A stretch of 64,000 nt of DNA from Streptomyces echinoruber (GCF_014651135.1 NZ_BMWH01000015.1:62001-126000), one strand, 5' to 3'. Shown: positions 26,535-36,187, numbered from the stretch's first letter. The notes: a model not told the origin generated them from the sequence alone. Numbers and translations: made by a program.

Positions 26535-29183
26535 ATGAGCAAGGAGAAGCCGGCGGCAGCACCCCGTTCCCTCGCGGAGGACCTCCGCGCGCGGGACGAC
26601 GCGTCCCTGGCCGCGCTCCTGCGCAGCCGTCCCGACCTGGTCACGCCCCTGCCCGCGGACCTCACGCAGCTCGCGACCCGCGCCGGGACGCGGGCCTCCG
26701 TCGTCCGGGCGCTGGAGCGGCTGGACCGGTTCGCGCTGCAGGCGGCGGAGGCGCTGGCGGTGGCGCCGGACCCGGCGACCCGCGGCGACCTGCTCAGCCT
26801 GCTGGCCGGGGACTCCGGGGACCCGGCCGTCGAGGCGGCGCTGCCCCGCGCCCTGGCCACGCTGCGCGAACAGGCCCTGGTGTGGGGTCCGGACGACCGG
26901 CTGCGGCTCGTCCGCACGGCACGCGAGCTGCTGGCGCCCTCGCCGCAGCACCCGTCGCCGACGGGCCTGGGCCCGACGGTGCGGGAGGCGGCGGCCGGGA
27001 TGTCGCCGGGGCGGGTGCAGGAGATCGTCGCGGCGGCCGGGCTGCCCCCCACCCCCGACGCGGTGTCCGCGGTGGCGTCGCTCACCGCGCTGTTCACCGA
27101 CCGCGTGCGGATGGCGGCGCTGCTGGCGCAGGCCCCGGCCGAGTCGCTGCAGGTGCTGGAGCGGCTGATGTGGGGCCCGCCGTACGGGCAGGTCACGGCC
27201 GATCCGGCGCCCCGGCTGCGGTGGCTGCTGGACCGGGGGCTGCTGCTGCCGACGGCGCCCGGCACGGTCGTCCTGCCGCGCGAGGTGGCCCTGCACCTGC
27301 GCGGCGGCCGGGCGCACCGCGCGCCGGAGCCGCTGCCGCCCGCCGTGGAGGCGGCGGCGACCCACGCGCCGCGGGTGGTGGACGCCACGGCGGCCGGGCA
27401 GGCGCACACGGCGCTGGCCACGGTCGAGGAGCTGCTGGACGACTGGGACGCGGGCGGGCCGGCGGTGCTGCGGGCCGGCGGGCTGAGCGTGCGGGACCTC
27501 AAGCGCACCGCGGTCGCCCTCGACGTGCCCGAGCCGCAGGCCGCGTTCTGGGTGGAACTCGCCTACGCCGCCGGGCTGCTGGCCTCCGACGGGGAGGCCG
27601 ACGAGCGGTACGCGCCGACGCCCGCCTACGACGAGTGGCGCGAGCAGCCCGCGCCGCAGCGCTGGGCGCGGCTGGCCGAGGCGTGGCTGGCGGCGACCCG
27701 GACGCCGGGCCTGGTCGGCGGGCGGGACGCGAAGGACCGCACGCTGTCGGCGCTGGGCCCGGGCCTGGACCGCTCGGCGGCGCCGGAGGTGCGGCGCCGG
27801 GTGCTGACGCTGCTCGCGGGACTGCCCCAGGGCGCGGCGCCGACGGTGGAGTCGGTGCTGGCCCGGCTGCGCTGGGAGCGGCCCTCGCGCGCGGGGCGGC
27901 AGCAAGGCGGGGACGACCTGCGCGCGGGGCGGCAGCAAGGCGGGGACGACCTGCGCGCCCGGCTCGCGGAGTGGACCCTGCGGGAGGCCGAGCTGCTCGG
28001 CGTCACCGGGCGCGGCGCGCTGTCGGCGCACGGCCGGGCACTGATCGGCGCCCCCGCACGGCACGACACCCCCGCGCCGGAGCCGACGGGCCCGGGCGAC
28101 AGGCTGCCGGTGCACCACCACCGCGCGCCCGCCCCGACGGCCCCGACGGAGAGCCCCACCCCCGCCGAGCAGGCGGCGTGTTCCGCCGCGGCCGCCCGCC
28201 TCCTGGCGCCCCTGCTGCCCGAGCCGCTGGACCACGTGCTGCTCCAGGCGGACCTGACGGCGGTCGCGCCCGGCCCGCTGCAGCGGCCGCTGGCCGAGAC
28301 GCTGGGCCTGATCGCGGACGTCGAGTCCAAGGGCGGCGCCACGGTCTACCGCTTCACCCCGGACTCGGTGCGCCGCGCCCTGGACACCGGGCGGACCGCC
28401 GCCGACCTGCACGCCTTCCTCGCGGCCCACGCGCGCACCCCGGTGCCGCAGCCGCTGACGTACCTCATCGACGACGTGGCCCGCCGCCACGGCCGGCTGC
28501 GGGTGGGCGCCGCCTCGGCGTACGTGCGCTGCGACGACGACACGCTGCTCGACGAGATCCTCGCCGACCGGCGCTCCGCCGCGCTCGGGCTGCGCCGCCT
28601 GGCGCCGACCGTGCTGGCCGCCCAGGCCGACCCGGCCGCCCTGCTGGAGGGCCTGCGCGCGATGGGGTACGCGCCCGCCGCCGAGTCCGCCGAGGGCGAC
28701 GTCCTGGTCAGCCGCCCGCAGTCCCACCACACCCCGCCCCGTACCCCGCCCGAGCCGGTGCCGGACGGCCCGCCCGTCCCCGACGACACCCTCCTCGCCG
28801 CCGCGGTCCGCGCCGTCCGCGCGGGCGACCGGGCCGCCACCGCCCCCCGCGAGCCGGCCTCCTCGGCCCCCTCGGTCCCGTCGGCCGCACCGGACGCGCC
28901 GTCCGCCGACGGCGCCCTGCCCCGCACCCCCGCCGCCGAGACCCTCGCCGCCCTGCAGGCCGCCGTCCTGACCGGCGAGGCGGTGTGGATCGGCTACGTC
29001 AACGCCGAGGGCGCCGCCGGCCGGCGCGTGATCGCGCCGGTCCGGGTGGAGGGCGGCTTCGTGACGGCGTACGACCACACGGCGGACGGGGTGCGCACGT
29101 ACCCGCTGCACCGGATCACCGGGGTCGCGGAACTCGCGGACGACCGAGCGGGCGGCCGAGCAGACGACCGAGCGAACGGCTGA
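26535..29183 (+). CDS. Helicase-associated protein with XPB/Ssl2 N-terminal-like domain
   Basis: An 882-residue actinobacterial protein carrying the XPB/Ssl2 N-terminal-like domain (Helicase_C_3 type, recognised around LDHVLLQADLTAVAPGPL and the following 120 residues) after a long helical region of winged-helix-like repeats (ASVVRALERLDRFALQAAEAL and so on). A WYL-like beta domain ends the protein (AVWIGYVNAEGAAGRRVIAP). It has no Walker motifs, so it is not a motor. The XPB helicase gene follows 100 bp downstream on the same strand, suggesting a shared repair role. A 33-bp exact duplication gives RAGRQQGGDDL twice. Confidence 0.78.
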   Translation: MSKEKPAAAPRSLAEDLRARDDASLAALLRSRPDLVTPLPADLTQLATRAGTRASVVRALERLDRFALQAAEALAVAPDPATRGDLLSLLAGDSGDPAVEAALPRALATLREQALVWGPDDRLRLVRTARELLAPSPQHPSPTGLGPTVREAAAGMSPGRVQEIVAAAGLPPTPDAVSAVASLTALFTDRVRMAALLAQAPAESLQVLERLMWGPPYGQVTADPAPRLRWLLDRGLLLPTAPGTVVLPREVALHLRGGRAHRAPEPLPPAVEAAATHAPRVVDATAAGQAHTALATVEELLDDWDAGGPAVLRAGGLSVRDLKRTAVALDVPEPQAAFWVELAYAAGLLASDGEADERYAPTPAYDEWREQPAPQRWARLAEAWLAATRTPGLVGGRDAKDRTLSALGPGLDRSAAPEVRRRVLTLLAGLPQGAAPTVESVLARLRWERPSRAGRQQGGDDLRAGRQQGGDDLRARLAEWTLREAELLGVTGRGALSAHGRALIGAPARHDTPAPEPTGPGDRLPVHHHRAPAPTAPTESPTPAEQAACSAAAARLLAPLLPEPLDHVLLQADLTAVAPGPLQRPLAETLGLIADVESKGGATVYRFTPDSVRRALDTGRTAADLHAFLAAHARTPVPQPLTYLIDDVARRHGRLRVGAASAYVRCDDDTLLDEILADRRSAALGLRRLAPTVLAAQADPAALLEGLRAMGYAPAAESAEGDVLVSRPQSHHTPPRTPPEPVPDGPPVPDDTLLAAAVRAVRAGDRAATAPREPASSAPSVPSAAPDAPSADGALPRTPAAETLAALQAAVLTGEAVWIGYVNAEGAAGRRVIAPVRVEGGFVTAYDHTADGVRTYPLHRITGVAELADDRAGGRADDRANG
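27892..27957. repeat. 33-bp in-frame duplication in the helicase-associated gene
   Basis: Two consecutive exact copies of a 33-bp unit coding RAGRQQGGDDL. The frame is kept. Confidence 0.9.
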
Positions 29184-29283
29184 GCGGGCGGCGGCTGGGC
29201 GAACGGCCGAGCGGACGCCCGACGTTGATCATCCCCAGGTAGGGCACACTGGACGTTCGGCCGCGCGGAAGGGATGGACGTAC

Positions 29284-30927
29284 GTGAACGGACCGCTGAT
29301 CGTCCAGTCGGACAAGACCCTGCTCCTGGAGGTCGACCACGAGCAGGCCGACGACTGCCGCCGGGCCATCGCACCGTTCGCGGAGCTGGAACGGGCGCCG
29401 GAGCACATCCACACCTACCGGCTGACCCCGCTGGGCCTGTGGAACGCGCGGGCGGCCGGACACGACGCCGAGCAGGTCGTGGACGCGCTGGTGCAGTACA
29501 GCCGCTACCCGGTGCCGCACGCGCTGCTCGTGGACGTCGCCGAGACGATGGACCGCTACGGGCGGCTCAGCCTGGTCAAGCACCCGGCGCACGGGCTGGT
29601 GCTCACCACCACCGACCGGCCCGTGCTGGAGGAGGTGCTGCGCTCCAAGCGGATCAAGCCGCTGGTCGGGGCGCGCGTCGACGACGACACCGTGGCCGTG
29701 CACCCCTCCGAGCGCGGGCAGATCAAGCAGGTGCTGCTGAAGCTGGGCTGGCCGGCCGAGGATCTCGCCGGGTACGTCGACGGCGAGGCGCACCCGATCG
29801 AGCTGCGCGAGGACGGGTGGGCGCTGCGGCCGTACCAGAAGCAGGCGGTGGAGAACTTCTGGCACGGCGGCTCCGGCGTCGTCGTCCTGCCCTGCGGCGC
29901 CGGCAAGACGCTGGTCGGCGCGGGCGCGATGGCGCGGGCGAAGTCGACGACGCTGATCCTGGTCACCAACACCGTCTCGGCGCGGCAGTGGAAGCACGAG
30001 CTGGTGAAGCGGACCTCGCTGACCGAGGACGAGATCGGCGAGTACAGCGGCACGAAGAAGGAGATCCGGCCCGTCACCATCGCGACGTACCAGGTGCTGA
30101 CGACGAAGCGGAAGGGCGTCTACCCGCACCTGGAGCTGTTCGACTCGCGGGACTGGGGGCTGATCGTCTACGACGAGGTGCACCTGCTGCCCGCGCCGGT
30201 GTTCAAGTTCACCGCCGACCTGCAGGCGCGGCGGCGCCTGGGCCTGACCGCGACCCTGGTGCGCGAGGACGGCCGCGAGTCGGACGTGTTCTCCCTCATC
30301 GGACCCAAGCGGTTCGACGCGCCGTGGAAGGAGATCGAGGCGCAGGGGTACATCGCGCCCGCCGACTGCGTCGAGGTGCGGGTCAACCTCACCGACTCCG
30401 AGCGGCTGGCGTACGCCACGGCCGAGACGGAGGAGAAGTACCGGTTCTGCGCCACGACGCCGACCAAGCGGAAGGTCGCCGAGGCGCTGGTGCGCAGGTT
30501 CGCCGGGCAGCAGATCCTCGTCATCGGACAGTACATCGACCAGCTCGACGAACTCGGCGAGCACCTGGACGCGCCGGTGATCAAGGGCGAGACGTCCAAC
30601 GCGCAGCGCGAGAAGCTCTTCGACGCCTTCCGCGCCGGCGAGATCAACGTCCTGGTGGTGTCGAAGGTCGCCAACTTCTCCATCGACCTGCCCGAGGCCA
30701 CCGTCGCCATCCAGGTCTCCGGTACCTTCGGCTCCCGCCAGGAGGAGGCCCAGCGGCTCGGCCGCGTCCTGCGCCCCAAGGCCGACGGCCACCAGGCCCA
30801 CTTCTACTCCCTCGTCGCCCGCGACACCATCGACCAGGACTTCGCCGCCCACCGGCAGCGGTTCCTGGCCGAGCAGGGGTACGCGTACCGGATCGTGGAC
30901 GCGGACGAGATCCTCGCGGAGAGCTGA
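29284..30927 (+). CDS. XPB-type DNA repair helicase
   Basis: A 547-residue SF2 helicase of the bacterial XPB family, a 3'-5' DNA translocase linked to nucleotide excision repair. The N-terminal damage-recognition-like domain (to about 180) is followed by Q-like ALRPYQKQAVENFW, Walker A PCGAGKT (Lys208), motif II DEVH (297-300), motif III LGLTATLVREDGR, the RecA-2 domain with LVVSKVANFSIDLP and motif VI EEAQRLGRVLRPK. Starts with GTG after GGAAGGG. Full length. Confidence 0.92.
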   Translation: MNGPLIVQSDKTLLLEVDHEQADDCRRAIAPFAELERAPEHIHTYRLTPLGLWNARAAGHDAEQVVDALVQYSRYPVPHALLVDVAETMDRYGRLSLVKHPAHGLVLTTTDRPVLEEVLRSKRIKPLVGARVDDDTVAVHPSERGQIKQVLLKLGWPAEDLAGYVDGEAHPIELREDGWALRPYQKQAVENFWHGGSGVVVLPCGAGKTLVGAGAMARAKSTTLILVTNTVSARQWKHELVKRTSLTEDEIGEYSGTKKEIRPVTIATYQVLTTKRKGVYPHLELFDSRDWGLIVYDEVHLLPAPVFKFTADLQARRRLGLTATLVREDGRESDVFSLIGPKRFDAPWKEIEAQGYIAPADCVEVRVNLTDSERLAYATAETEEKYRFCATTPTKRKVAEALVRRFAGQQILVIGQYIDQLDELGEHLDAPVIKGETSNAQREKLFDAFRAGEINVLVVSKVANFSIDLPEATVAIQVSGTFGSRQEEAQRLGRVLRPKADGHQAHFYSLVARDTIDQDFAAHRQRFLAEQGYAYRIVDADEILAES

Positions 30928-30959
30928 CCCACGCCCGCACCCGGGCCCGCACCCGGAGC

Positions 30960-31037
30960 CGGCCGGTGGACCGGTCGGCCGGAGGCGCTCCGGTCGGCCG
31001 GAAGTGCTCCGGTCGCCAGGGGAAGCTCCGGTCGTCA
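30960..31037. repeat. 18-bp repeats ending in the stop of the next gene
   Basis: Units around GACCGGAGC (minus strand) occur four times from the TGA of the leftward gene at 31035 towards the XPB stop. Confidence 0.7.
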
Positions 31038-31433
31038 GGGGGCGGGCAGGGAGAACACCAACAGCAGCACGATCAGCGGCAGCAGCGACACGGCGGCCGC
31101 CACGGCGCGCGCGGCCGCCCAGCGGCGCGTCCAGGGCAGCGCCCAGGCGGTGACCCAGGCCTTGAAGGCGACCGGGGCGCCGAAGAAGAGCAGCCCGTAG
31201 ATCCACTCCAGGGAGGTCGTCAGCGCCTGCGGGCAGTGGTCGGGGCCGCAGCCGTCGGTGGCCATGACCGACAGGCCGCCGAGGAAGACCGCCGCCGGGC
31301 CGAGGGGGCAGAGCAGGACGGTGGCGACGAGCGGCGCCACCCAGGCGTACCGGTCACGCGCGGCCAGGCCGTCGCGGGTGCCGGGGCGGCCGTGGGTGCC
31401 GGCGGGGAAGGGCGTGATGTGCTGCGCGGTCAT
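31035..31433 (-). CDS. Hypothetical membrane protein
   Basis: A 132-residue protein with three or four hydrophobic segments (WVAPLVATVLLCPLGPAAVFL; SLEWIYGLLFFGAPVAFKAW; VAAAVSLLPLIVLLLVFSL) and a cysteine pair in an outer loop (GCGPDHCPQ). The ATG at 31433 is preferred over one 12 codons earlier. No family was recognised. Confidence 0.65.
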   Translation of the reverse strand: MTAQHITPFPAGTHGRPGTRDGLAARDRYAWVAPLVATVLLCPLGPAAVFLGGLSVMATDGCGPDHCPQALTTSLEWIYGLLFFGAPVAFKAWVTAWALPWTRRWAAARAVAAAVSLLPLIVLLLVFSLPAP

Positions 31434-31685
31434 GCGGGCAGTGAACCGCCCACGCTCGCGCCACGGCATCGGCGCGGGTACTCATCCGGGAAGTGCGCGG
31501 GTGTCTGCGCTACTCAGGCGGAACACCGGTACGACGCACACGGGACGCCGGATCGGCGGACGCGGGACGCCGACGGACGCGGGAGGCTGGATCGGCGGCG
31601 CGGGGCACCGGGCGGGCGTGCCGCGGTCCGCGATCCGCGGCGGGCGACGCGGGGCGGACCGGCGCGCGGCCGGGGCGCCGGCCGG

Positions 31686-31895
31686 TCACCGGCCTCGTAC
31701 GGCCGGCTCCGCGGTGTACCTGCGGCGCACGCCGGCCTCCTCGGCGTACTCGCCCAGGACGACCACCTCGACCGCGGTGCCCGCGAACACCTTCAGGGCC
31801 CGCAGCGCGTCGCCGAGGCGGTGGCGGTGGCCGCCCCGGGCGGCGGTGGCACCGGCCGGCCGGACGGGAGCTGGGTTGACGGCTGCTGCACTCAT
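31686..31895 (-). CDS. Small conserved basic protein
   Basis: A 69-residue protein with a conserved core GDALRALKVFAGTAVEVVVL GEYAEEAGVRRRY, seen as a small hypothetical in many Streptomyces. The centre is one hydrophobic helix that could touch the membrane. The start is MSAAAVNPAPVRP at 31895. Function unknown. Confidence 0.6.
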   Translation of the reverse strand: MSAAAVNPAPVRPAGATAARGGHRHRLGDALRALKVFAGTAVEVVVLGEYAEEAGVRRRYTAEPAVRGR

Positions 31896-32387
31896 GTCTC
31901 CATCGTGCGTCTCGGGACACAAGGCGCACATCACCCTCCGGGGCCGTCCCGCGGGCCCGCGCGTCCCCCTGCGGACGGACTCGGGCCCCTCCCCGGGCGG
32001 ACGCCCGCCCCTAAGGGGCCCGGAGCCCGGTGCCCGAGGAGCCCAGCACCCGGTGCCTGAGGGACCCGAAGCCCGGTGTCCGAGGGGCCCGGCACCCGGC
32101 CGCAGAACTCCGTACGCCGCCCACCGGGCGCATGACGGGGCACCCGCAAACATGACGGGGCACCCGCAAAGCAGAACCACGAATTCCGGCGTGGACCGGA
32201 CCCGCCGACCGGAAAACCGTTGGCGTCCGTCCGGTCGGGCGGCCTAGAATCCCCGCTCTTGCCCGCCTCCCTCGACGGAGTGCCGCCGCCCGGACGGAAA
32301 CCGGCCGGCATCCCCAGCCGCGCTCGGCGGCGACGCATTGCGCAGCCCCTCACGCAGCATCACGCAGCAGGCCCTGGAGGCACCCCC
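31896..32387. repeat. Repeat-rich leader of the HelD/HelR-like gene
   Basis: Positions 32018-32100 hold three or four units near GGAGCCCGGTGCCCGAGG. The 20-mer CATGACGGGGCACCCGCAAA occurs twice in tandem at 32131-32170. A promoter could lie after this. GGAGG at 32375-32379 serves the GTG at 32388. Confidence 0.7.
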
Positions 32388-34457
32388 GTGTCCACCGTGT
32401 CCACGTCCACGCCCACGCCCGCCCCCGCCGACGATCCGCTCGCCCGCGAACGCGCCCATCTGGCCGCGTCCCGCGCCGCCCTGCGGGAGATGCGCGAGGA
32501 GGTGGAGGCGCTCGACATCCGCGACGTGGCGGCGAACTGGGTCAACGCGCAGGTCCTCAAGCGCCAGATCGACGAGCGCATCGAGGCGCTGGCCGACCTC
32601 AGCGACACCCCGCTGTTCTTCGGCCGCCTCGACTACCTGCACGCGCCCGGCGCCGAGCAGGCCGAGGGGGCGGACGGCGAGAAGTTCTACATCGGGCGGC
32701 GGCACGTGCACGACGCCGACGGCGACCCCATGGTCGTCGACTGGCGCGCGCCGGTGTCACAGCCGTTCTACCGGGCGTCCCAGCAGGACCCGATGGACGT
32801 CGCGCTGCGCCGCCGCTTCGGTTACACCGGCGGCGAGTTGACGGCGTACGAGGACGAGCACCTGTCGGACCCGGCGGAGGCGGCGAAGACCAGCAGGCTG
32901 CTGCAGCGGGAGATCGAGCGGCCGCGCGTCGGCCCGATGCGCGACATCGTGGCGACGATCCAGCCCGAGCAGGACGAGATCGTGCGCGCCGGTCTGACCG
33001 GCACGGTGTGCGTGCAGGGCGGCCCCGGCACCGGTAAGACGGCGGTGGGCCTGCACCGGGTCGCGTACCTGCTGTACGCCCACCGGGAGCGGCTGGCCCG
33101 CTCCGGCACCCTCGTCATCGGGCCCAACCGCAGTTTCCTGCGCTACATCGAGCAGGTCCTGCCCGCCCTGGGTGAGTTGACGGTTCGTCAGGCGACCGTC
33201 GAGGACCTGGTCGCGCAGCACGCCGAGGTGCGCGGCAGTGACGACGCCACCGCCGCCGCCGTCAAGGGCGACGCCCGCATGGCCCAGGTGCTGCGCCGGG
33301 CCCTGTACTCCCACGTGACGCTGCCCACCGAGCCGGTCGTGGTGGTGCGCGGCTCCCGCCACTGGCGTATCCCGGCGTACGAAGTCGAGGAGATCGTGAG
33401 GGAGTTGCTGGAGCGCGGCATCCGTTACGGCGCCGCCCGCGAGGCCCTGCCGCAGCGCATCGCGCACGCCGTGCTGGTACGGATGGAGCAGGCCGGCGAG
33501 GCACCGGACGACCGGGTGCAGGACGCCGTCGCCCGCAACACGGCGGTCCGGGCGGCCGTGAAGGCGATCTGGCCGCAGGTCGACCCGGCCAAGCTCGTCC
33601 TGCGCCTGCTGTCCGACCCCGCCTTCCTCGCCGAGCACGCCGCCGGCCTGCTCACCGAGGACGAGCAGAAGGCGATCCTGTGGGCGAAGCCGCCGCGGTC
33701 GGTGAAGTCGGCCAAGTGGTCGCCGGCCGACGCCGTCCTGATCGACGAGGCCGCCGACCTGATCCAACGCACCCCGTCCCTGGGTCACGTCGTCCTGGAC
33801 GAGGCGCAGGACCTGTCCCCCATGCAGTACCGGGCGGTCGGCCGGCGCTGCTCCACCGGGTCGGCGACCGTCCTGGGCGACCTGGCCCAGGGCACCACGC
33901 CCTGGGCGACGCGCAGTTGGCGGGAGGCCCTGGCCCACCTCGGCAAACCGGACGGCGTGGTGGAGGAGCTGACGGCGGGCTTCCGCGTCCCCACGGACGT
34001 CATCACGTACGCCTCCCGCCTCCTGCCGCACATCGCCCCGGAGCTGACGCCGGTGCGCTCCATCCGCGAGAACCCGGGCCTGTTCGAGGTCCGCCCGGTC
34101 ACCGGCGACGCCGACGTGGTCGCCGCCTGCCGGGAGCTGCTGCGGCGGGAGGGCTCCCTCGGCCTGATCGCCGCCGACGCCCGCGTCCCCGCCCTCGCCG
34201 AGGCGCTGGAGCGGGCGGGCCTGGCCTACCTCGACCCGGGCCGGGAGACGACCCCGGACGTCCGGCTCACGCTGGTGCCGGCCTCGCTCGCCAAGGGCCT
34301 GGAGTACGACTACGTCGTCCTCGACGAGCCCCGGGCCGTCGTCGACGGCGAACCCGACGAGCGCACCGGCCTGCGCCGCCTGTACGTGGCGCTGACCCGG
34401 GCCGTGTCGGGCCTGGTCGTCACGCACGCGGGCCCGCTGCCACCGCAGCTCGGATAG
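32388..34457 (+). CDS. HelD/HelR-like RNA polymerase-associated ATPase
   Basis: A 689-residue UvrD-like SF1 ATPase of the HelD/HelR group. These proteins dissociate stalled RNA polymerase, and HelR of Streptomyces gives rifampicin tolerance. An N-terminal antiparallel coiled coil (REMREEVEALDIRDV to about 80) is followed by GEKFYIGRRHVHDADGDPMV, then Walker A GGPGTGKT (Lys217), motif II VVLDEAQDLSP and C-terminal LRRLYVALTRAVSGL. GTG at 32388 is preceded by GGAGG. A full helicase 2B domain is not evident, as usual for this group. Assignment to HelR rather than another HelD paralogue is inference. Confidence 0.82.
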   Translation: MSTVSTSTPTPAPADDPLARERAHLAASRAALREMREEVEALDIRDVAANWVNAQVLKRQIDERIEALADLSDTPLFFGRLDYLHAPGAEQAEGADGEKFYIGRRHVHDADGDPMVVDWRAPVSQPFYRASQQDPMDVALRRRFGYTGGELTAYEDEHLSDPAEAAKTSRLLQREIERPRVGPMRDIVATIQPEQDEIVRAGLTGTVCVQGGPGTGKTAVGLHRVAYLLYAHRERLARSGTLVIGPNRSFLRYIEQVLPALGELTVRQATVEDLVAQHAEVRGSDDATAAAVKGDARMAQVLRRALYSHVTLPTEPVVVVRGSRHWRIPAYEVEEIVRELLERGIRYGAAREALPQRIAHAVLVRMEQAGEAPDDRVQDAVARNTAVRAAVKAIWPQVDPAKLVLRLLSDPAFLAEHAAGLLTEDEQKAILWAKPPRSVKSAKWSPADAVLIDEAADLIQRTPSLGHVVLDEAQDLSPMQYRAVGRRCSTGSATVLGDLAQGTTPWATRSWREALAHLGKPDGVVEELTAGFRVPTDVITYASRLLPHIAPELTPVRSIRENPGLFEVRPVTGDADVVAACRELLRREGSLGLIAADARVPALAEALERAGLAYLDPGRETTPDVRLTLVPASLAKGLEYDYVVLDEPRAVVDGEPDERTGLRRLYVALTRAVSGLVVTHAGPLPPQLG

Positions 34458-34545
34458 CCGTCCCACACGCGGGCCCGCTGCCACCGCAGCTCGGACAGCC
34501 GTCCCACACGCGAGCCCGCTACCACCGCAGCTCGGGTAGCCGGGC
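34426..34545. repeat. 41-bp repeat, three copies, across the HelD/HelR-like stop
   Basis: The unit runs from ACGCGGGCCCGCTGCCACCG to the next CCGTCCCAC, at offsets 34426, 34467 and 34508. The first copy is the end of the coding sequence with its TAG; the third has also TAG. The period is not a multiple of three. Confidence 0.92.
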
Positions 34546-34548
34546 CGG

Positions 34549-35265
34549 TCACGGCACGGGTGCGGGCTCCTCGTCCAGCACCCGGCGCCACCGCGCCACC
34601 GCCGCCCGCGACACCGGCCCGGCCCAGCCGTCCGGGCGGGCCGCGCCGCCGATGTGGAAGGCGTCGACACCGGCGGCGAGCAGGGCGGGCACGTGGTCGA
34701 GGCGCAGCCCGCCGCCGACCAGGAGCTGCTGGCGGTAGCCGGGCCGGCCGCGCAGGCGGGCCTCCTCCAGGAGGGTGTCCATACCGGCGTCCACACCGTC
34801 GGCGGAACCGGCGGTGAGGTAGGTGTCCAGGCCGGGCAGCCCGGCCAGGCGGCGGCGCAGCGCGGCGCGGTCGGCGGCGCGGTCGATGGCGCGGTGGAAG
34901 GTCCACCGGCAGCCGTCCAGGGCGCCGACGACCCGTTCCACGGCGTCCAGGTCGACCCCGCCGTCGGCGTCGAGGAACCCGAGCACGAACTCCTCGGCCC
35001 CCGCCGCCCGCATCTCCCGCGCCGCGCCGACCAGCCGTTCGACGTCCCCGGCGTCCCCGGCGGTGAAGCCGTCCGTCAGCCGCAGCATCACGCGCAGCGG
35101 GAGGTCGACGGCGGCGCGGATCTCGCCGACGGTGCGCGGTGACGGGGTGAGCCCGTCGGCCGCCATGTCGGCGACCACTTCGAGGCGGTCCGCGCCTCCG
35201 GCCTGGGCGGCGACCGCGTCCCCGGCGTCGAGGGCGATCACCTCCAGGACTGCACGCGTGCTCAT
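34549..35265 (-). CDS. cutC: CutC family protein
   Basis: A 238-residue TIM-barrel protein of the CutC family, once named for copper homeostasis; the true activity is unclear. Motifs are LEVIALDAGDAVAAQAGGADRLE, GGLTPS-like DGLTPSPRTV, VMLRL, FHRAID, LDTYLTAG and the end GVDAFHIGG. Normal length. AAGGGG precedes the ATG. Monocistronic. Confidence 0.9.
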   Translation of the reverse strand: MSTRAVLEVIALDAGDAVAAQAGGADRLEVVADMAADGLTPSPRTVGEIRAAVDLPLRVMLRLTDGFTAGDAGDVERLVGAAREMRAAGAEEFVLGFLDADGGVDLDAVERVVGALDGCRWTFHRAIDRAADRAALRRRLAGLPGLDTYLTAGSADGVDAGMDTLLEEARLRGRPGYRQQLLVGGGLRLDHVPALLAAGVDAFHIGGAARPDGWAGPVSRAAVARWRRVLDEEPAPVP

Positions 35266-35361
35266 GGAACCCCTTCCGTTCGGCCACCCGGAGCGACTAC
35301 AGGTCTAGTCCAATCTCAGGGTACGGGGGAAGGGCGCCCGCGGGACGTCGGGTATCGGCCG

Positions 35362-36039
35362 TCAGCCGTAGAGATTCAGCTCGCGCTCCTCGGCGCCCGC
35401 CAGTTCGTAGGTCGCCCCGGACGGCGGGCGCCCCGTGTACAGCCGGACGAGGGTGGGCGCGTCGCCGATGAAACGGGCGGGGGGACGCTCGCCGGTGGGA
35501 TCGCCGAGGCGGAGCGGCTCGTCCAGGTCGTCGAGGTCGGCGTGGAGCGGCACGCCACCGCGTGCGCGGGTGACCTGGGCGAGCAGGGCGAGCGCGTGCG
35601 GCAGACCCGCGCCGGCGTACGCGCCGGGCTCGCCGAGCGCCTCGCGCACGTCACCGGCGTGCACCCACTCGCCCAGCGCGATCCCGTCCAGCGCGCCGTC
35701 CGACGCGGCGATCACCGGGCCGGCTTCGGTCATGCCGCGCTCGAGCTCGTCGACGACCTGCGCGTGCGTCCAATCGGCCCGCTCGGCGATGTCCCGGTCG
35801 TTGGACTCCGGGGAGAACACCCCCTCCTCGAACCGGTGCTCCACCACCCGGGTCAGCGCGGCCGAGCAGTGCGCCAGCACGTCCCGCACCGTCCATCCCG
35901 GGCACGCGGCGACCGGCCGCGCGAAGTCCGCCTCGGGCCGCGCCCGCAGCAACGGGACCAGCGCGTCCCGCTCGGTCGCCAGGAGCCGCCCGGGCAGCTC
36001 GGGATCCCGTACGCCGTGCACATCCGCAGGAGTAGTCAT
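35362..36039 (-). CDS. Mycothiol-dependent maleylpyruvate isomerase family protein
   Basis: A 225-residue DinB-fold protein of the MDMPI type. The N-terminal domain has CPGWTVRDVLAHCSAALTR with the metal-binding His, and a later pair WVHAGDVREALG with a second His. These actinobacterial enzymes usually use mycothiol or are simply metal-binding. The C-terminal part fits the TIGR03083 extension. ATG at 36039 is chosen over an upstream GTG. Substrate unknown. Confidence 0.78.
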   Translation of the reverse strand: MTTPADVHGVRDPELPGRLLATERDALVPLLRARPEADFARPVAACPGWTVRDVLAHCSAALTRVVEHRFEEGVFSPESNDRDIAERADWTHAQVVDELERGMTEAGPVIAASDGALDGIALGEWVHAGDVREALGEPGAYAGAGLPHALALLAQVTRARGGVPLHADLDDLDEPLRLGDPTGERPPARFIGDAPTLVRLYTGRPPSGATYELAGAEERELNLYG

Positions 36040-36099
36040 GGTCCCCACGCTAACGCCGACCCACCGCGCCACCTGTGCACAAGCCGTGCACGTCCGCGA

Positions 36100-36150
36100 C
36101 GGCCCACACACCGGAACAGTGCAGGCCCGCCGCCCCGGAACAGTGCAGGC
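36100..36150. repeat. CCGGAACAGTGCAGGCC direct repeat
   Basis: Two near-exact copies of CCGGAACAGTGCAGGCC in the gap between the isomerase gene start and the end of the DUF3800 gene. Confidence 0.75.
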
Positions 36151-36187
36151 CACCCGCCCCGACGACCACCCGGCCCGGCACCACCCG

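Noticed and set aside
24860..29242. 1460-codon open frame over several genes
   Set aside because: Runs across two real genes and repeats, Arg/Pro-rich; not a protein gene.
31896..32387. Rifamycin-associated element before the HelR-like gene
   Set aside because: No 19-bp inverted repeat that I could recognise as this element was found.
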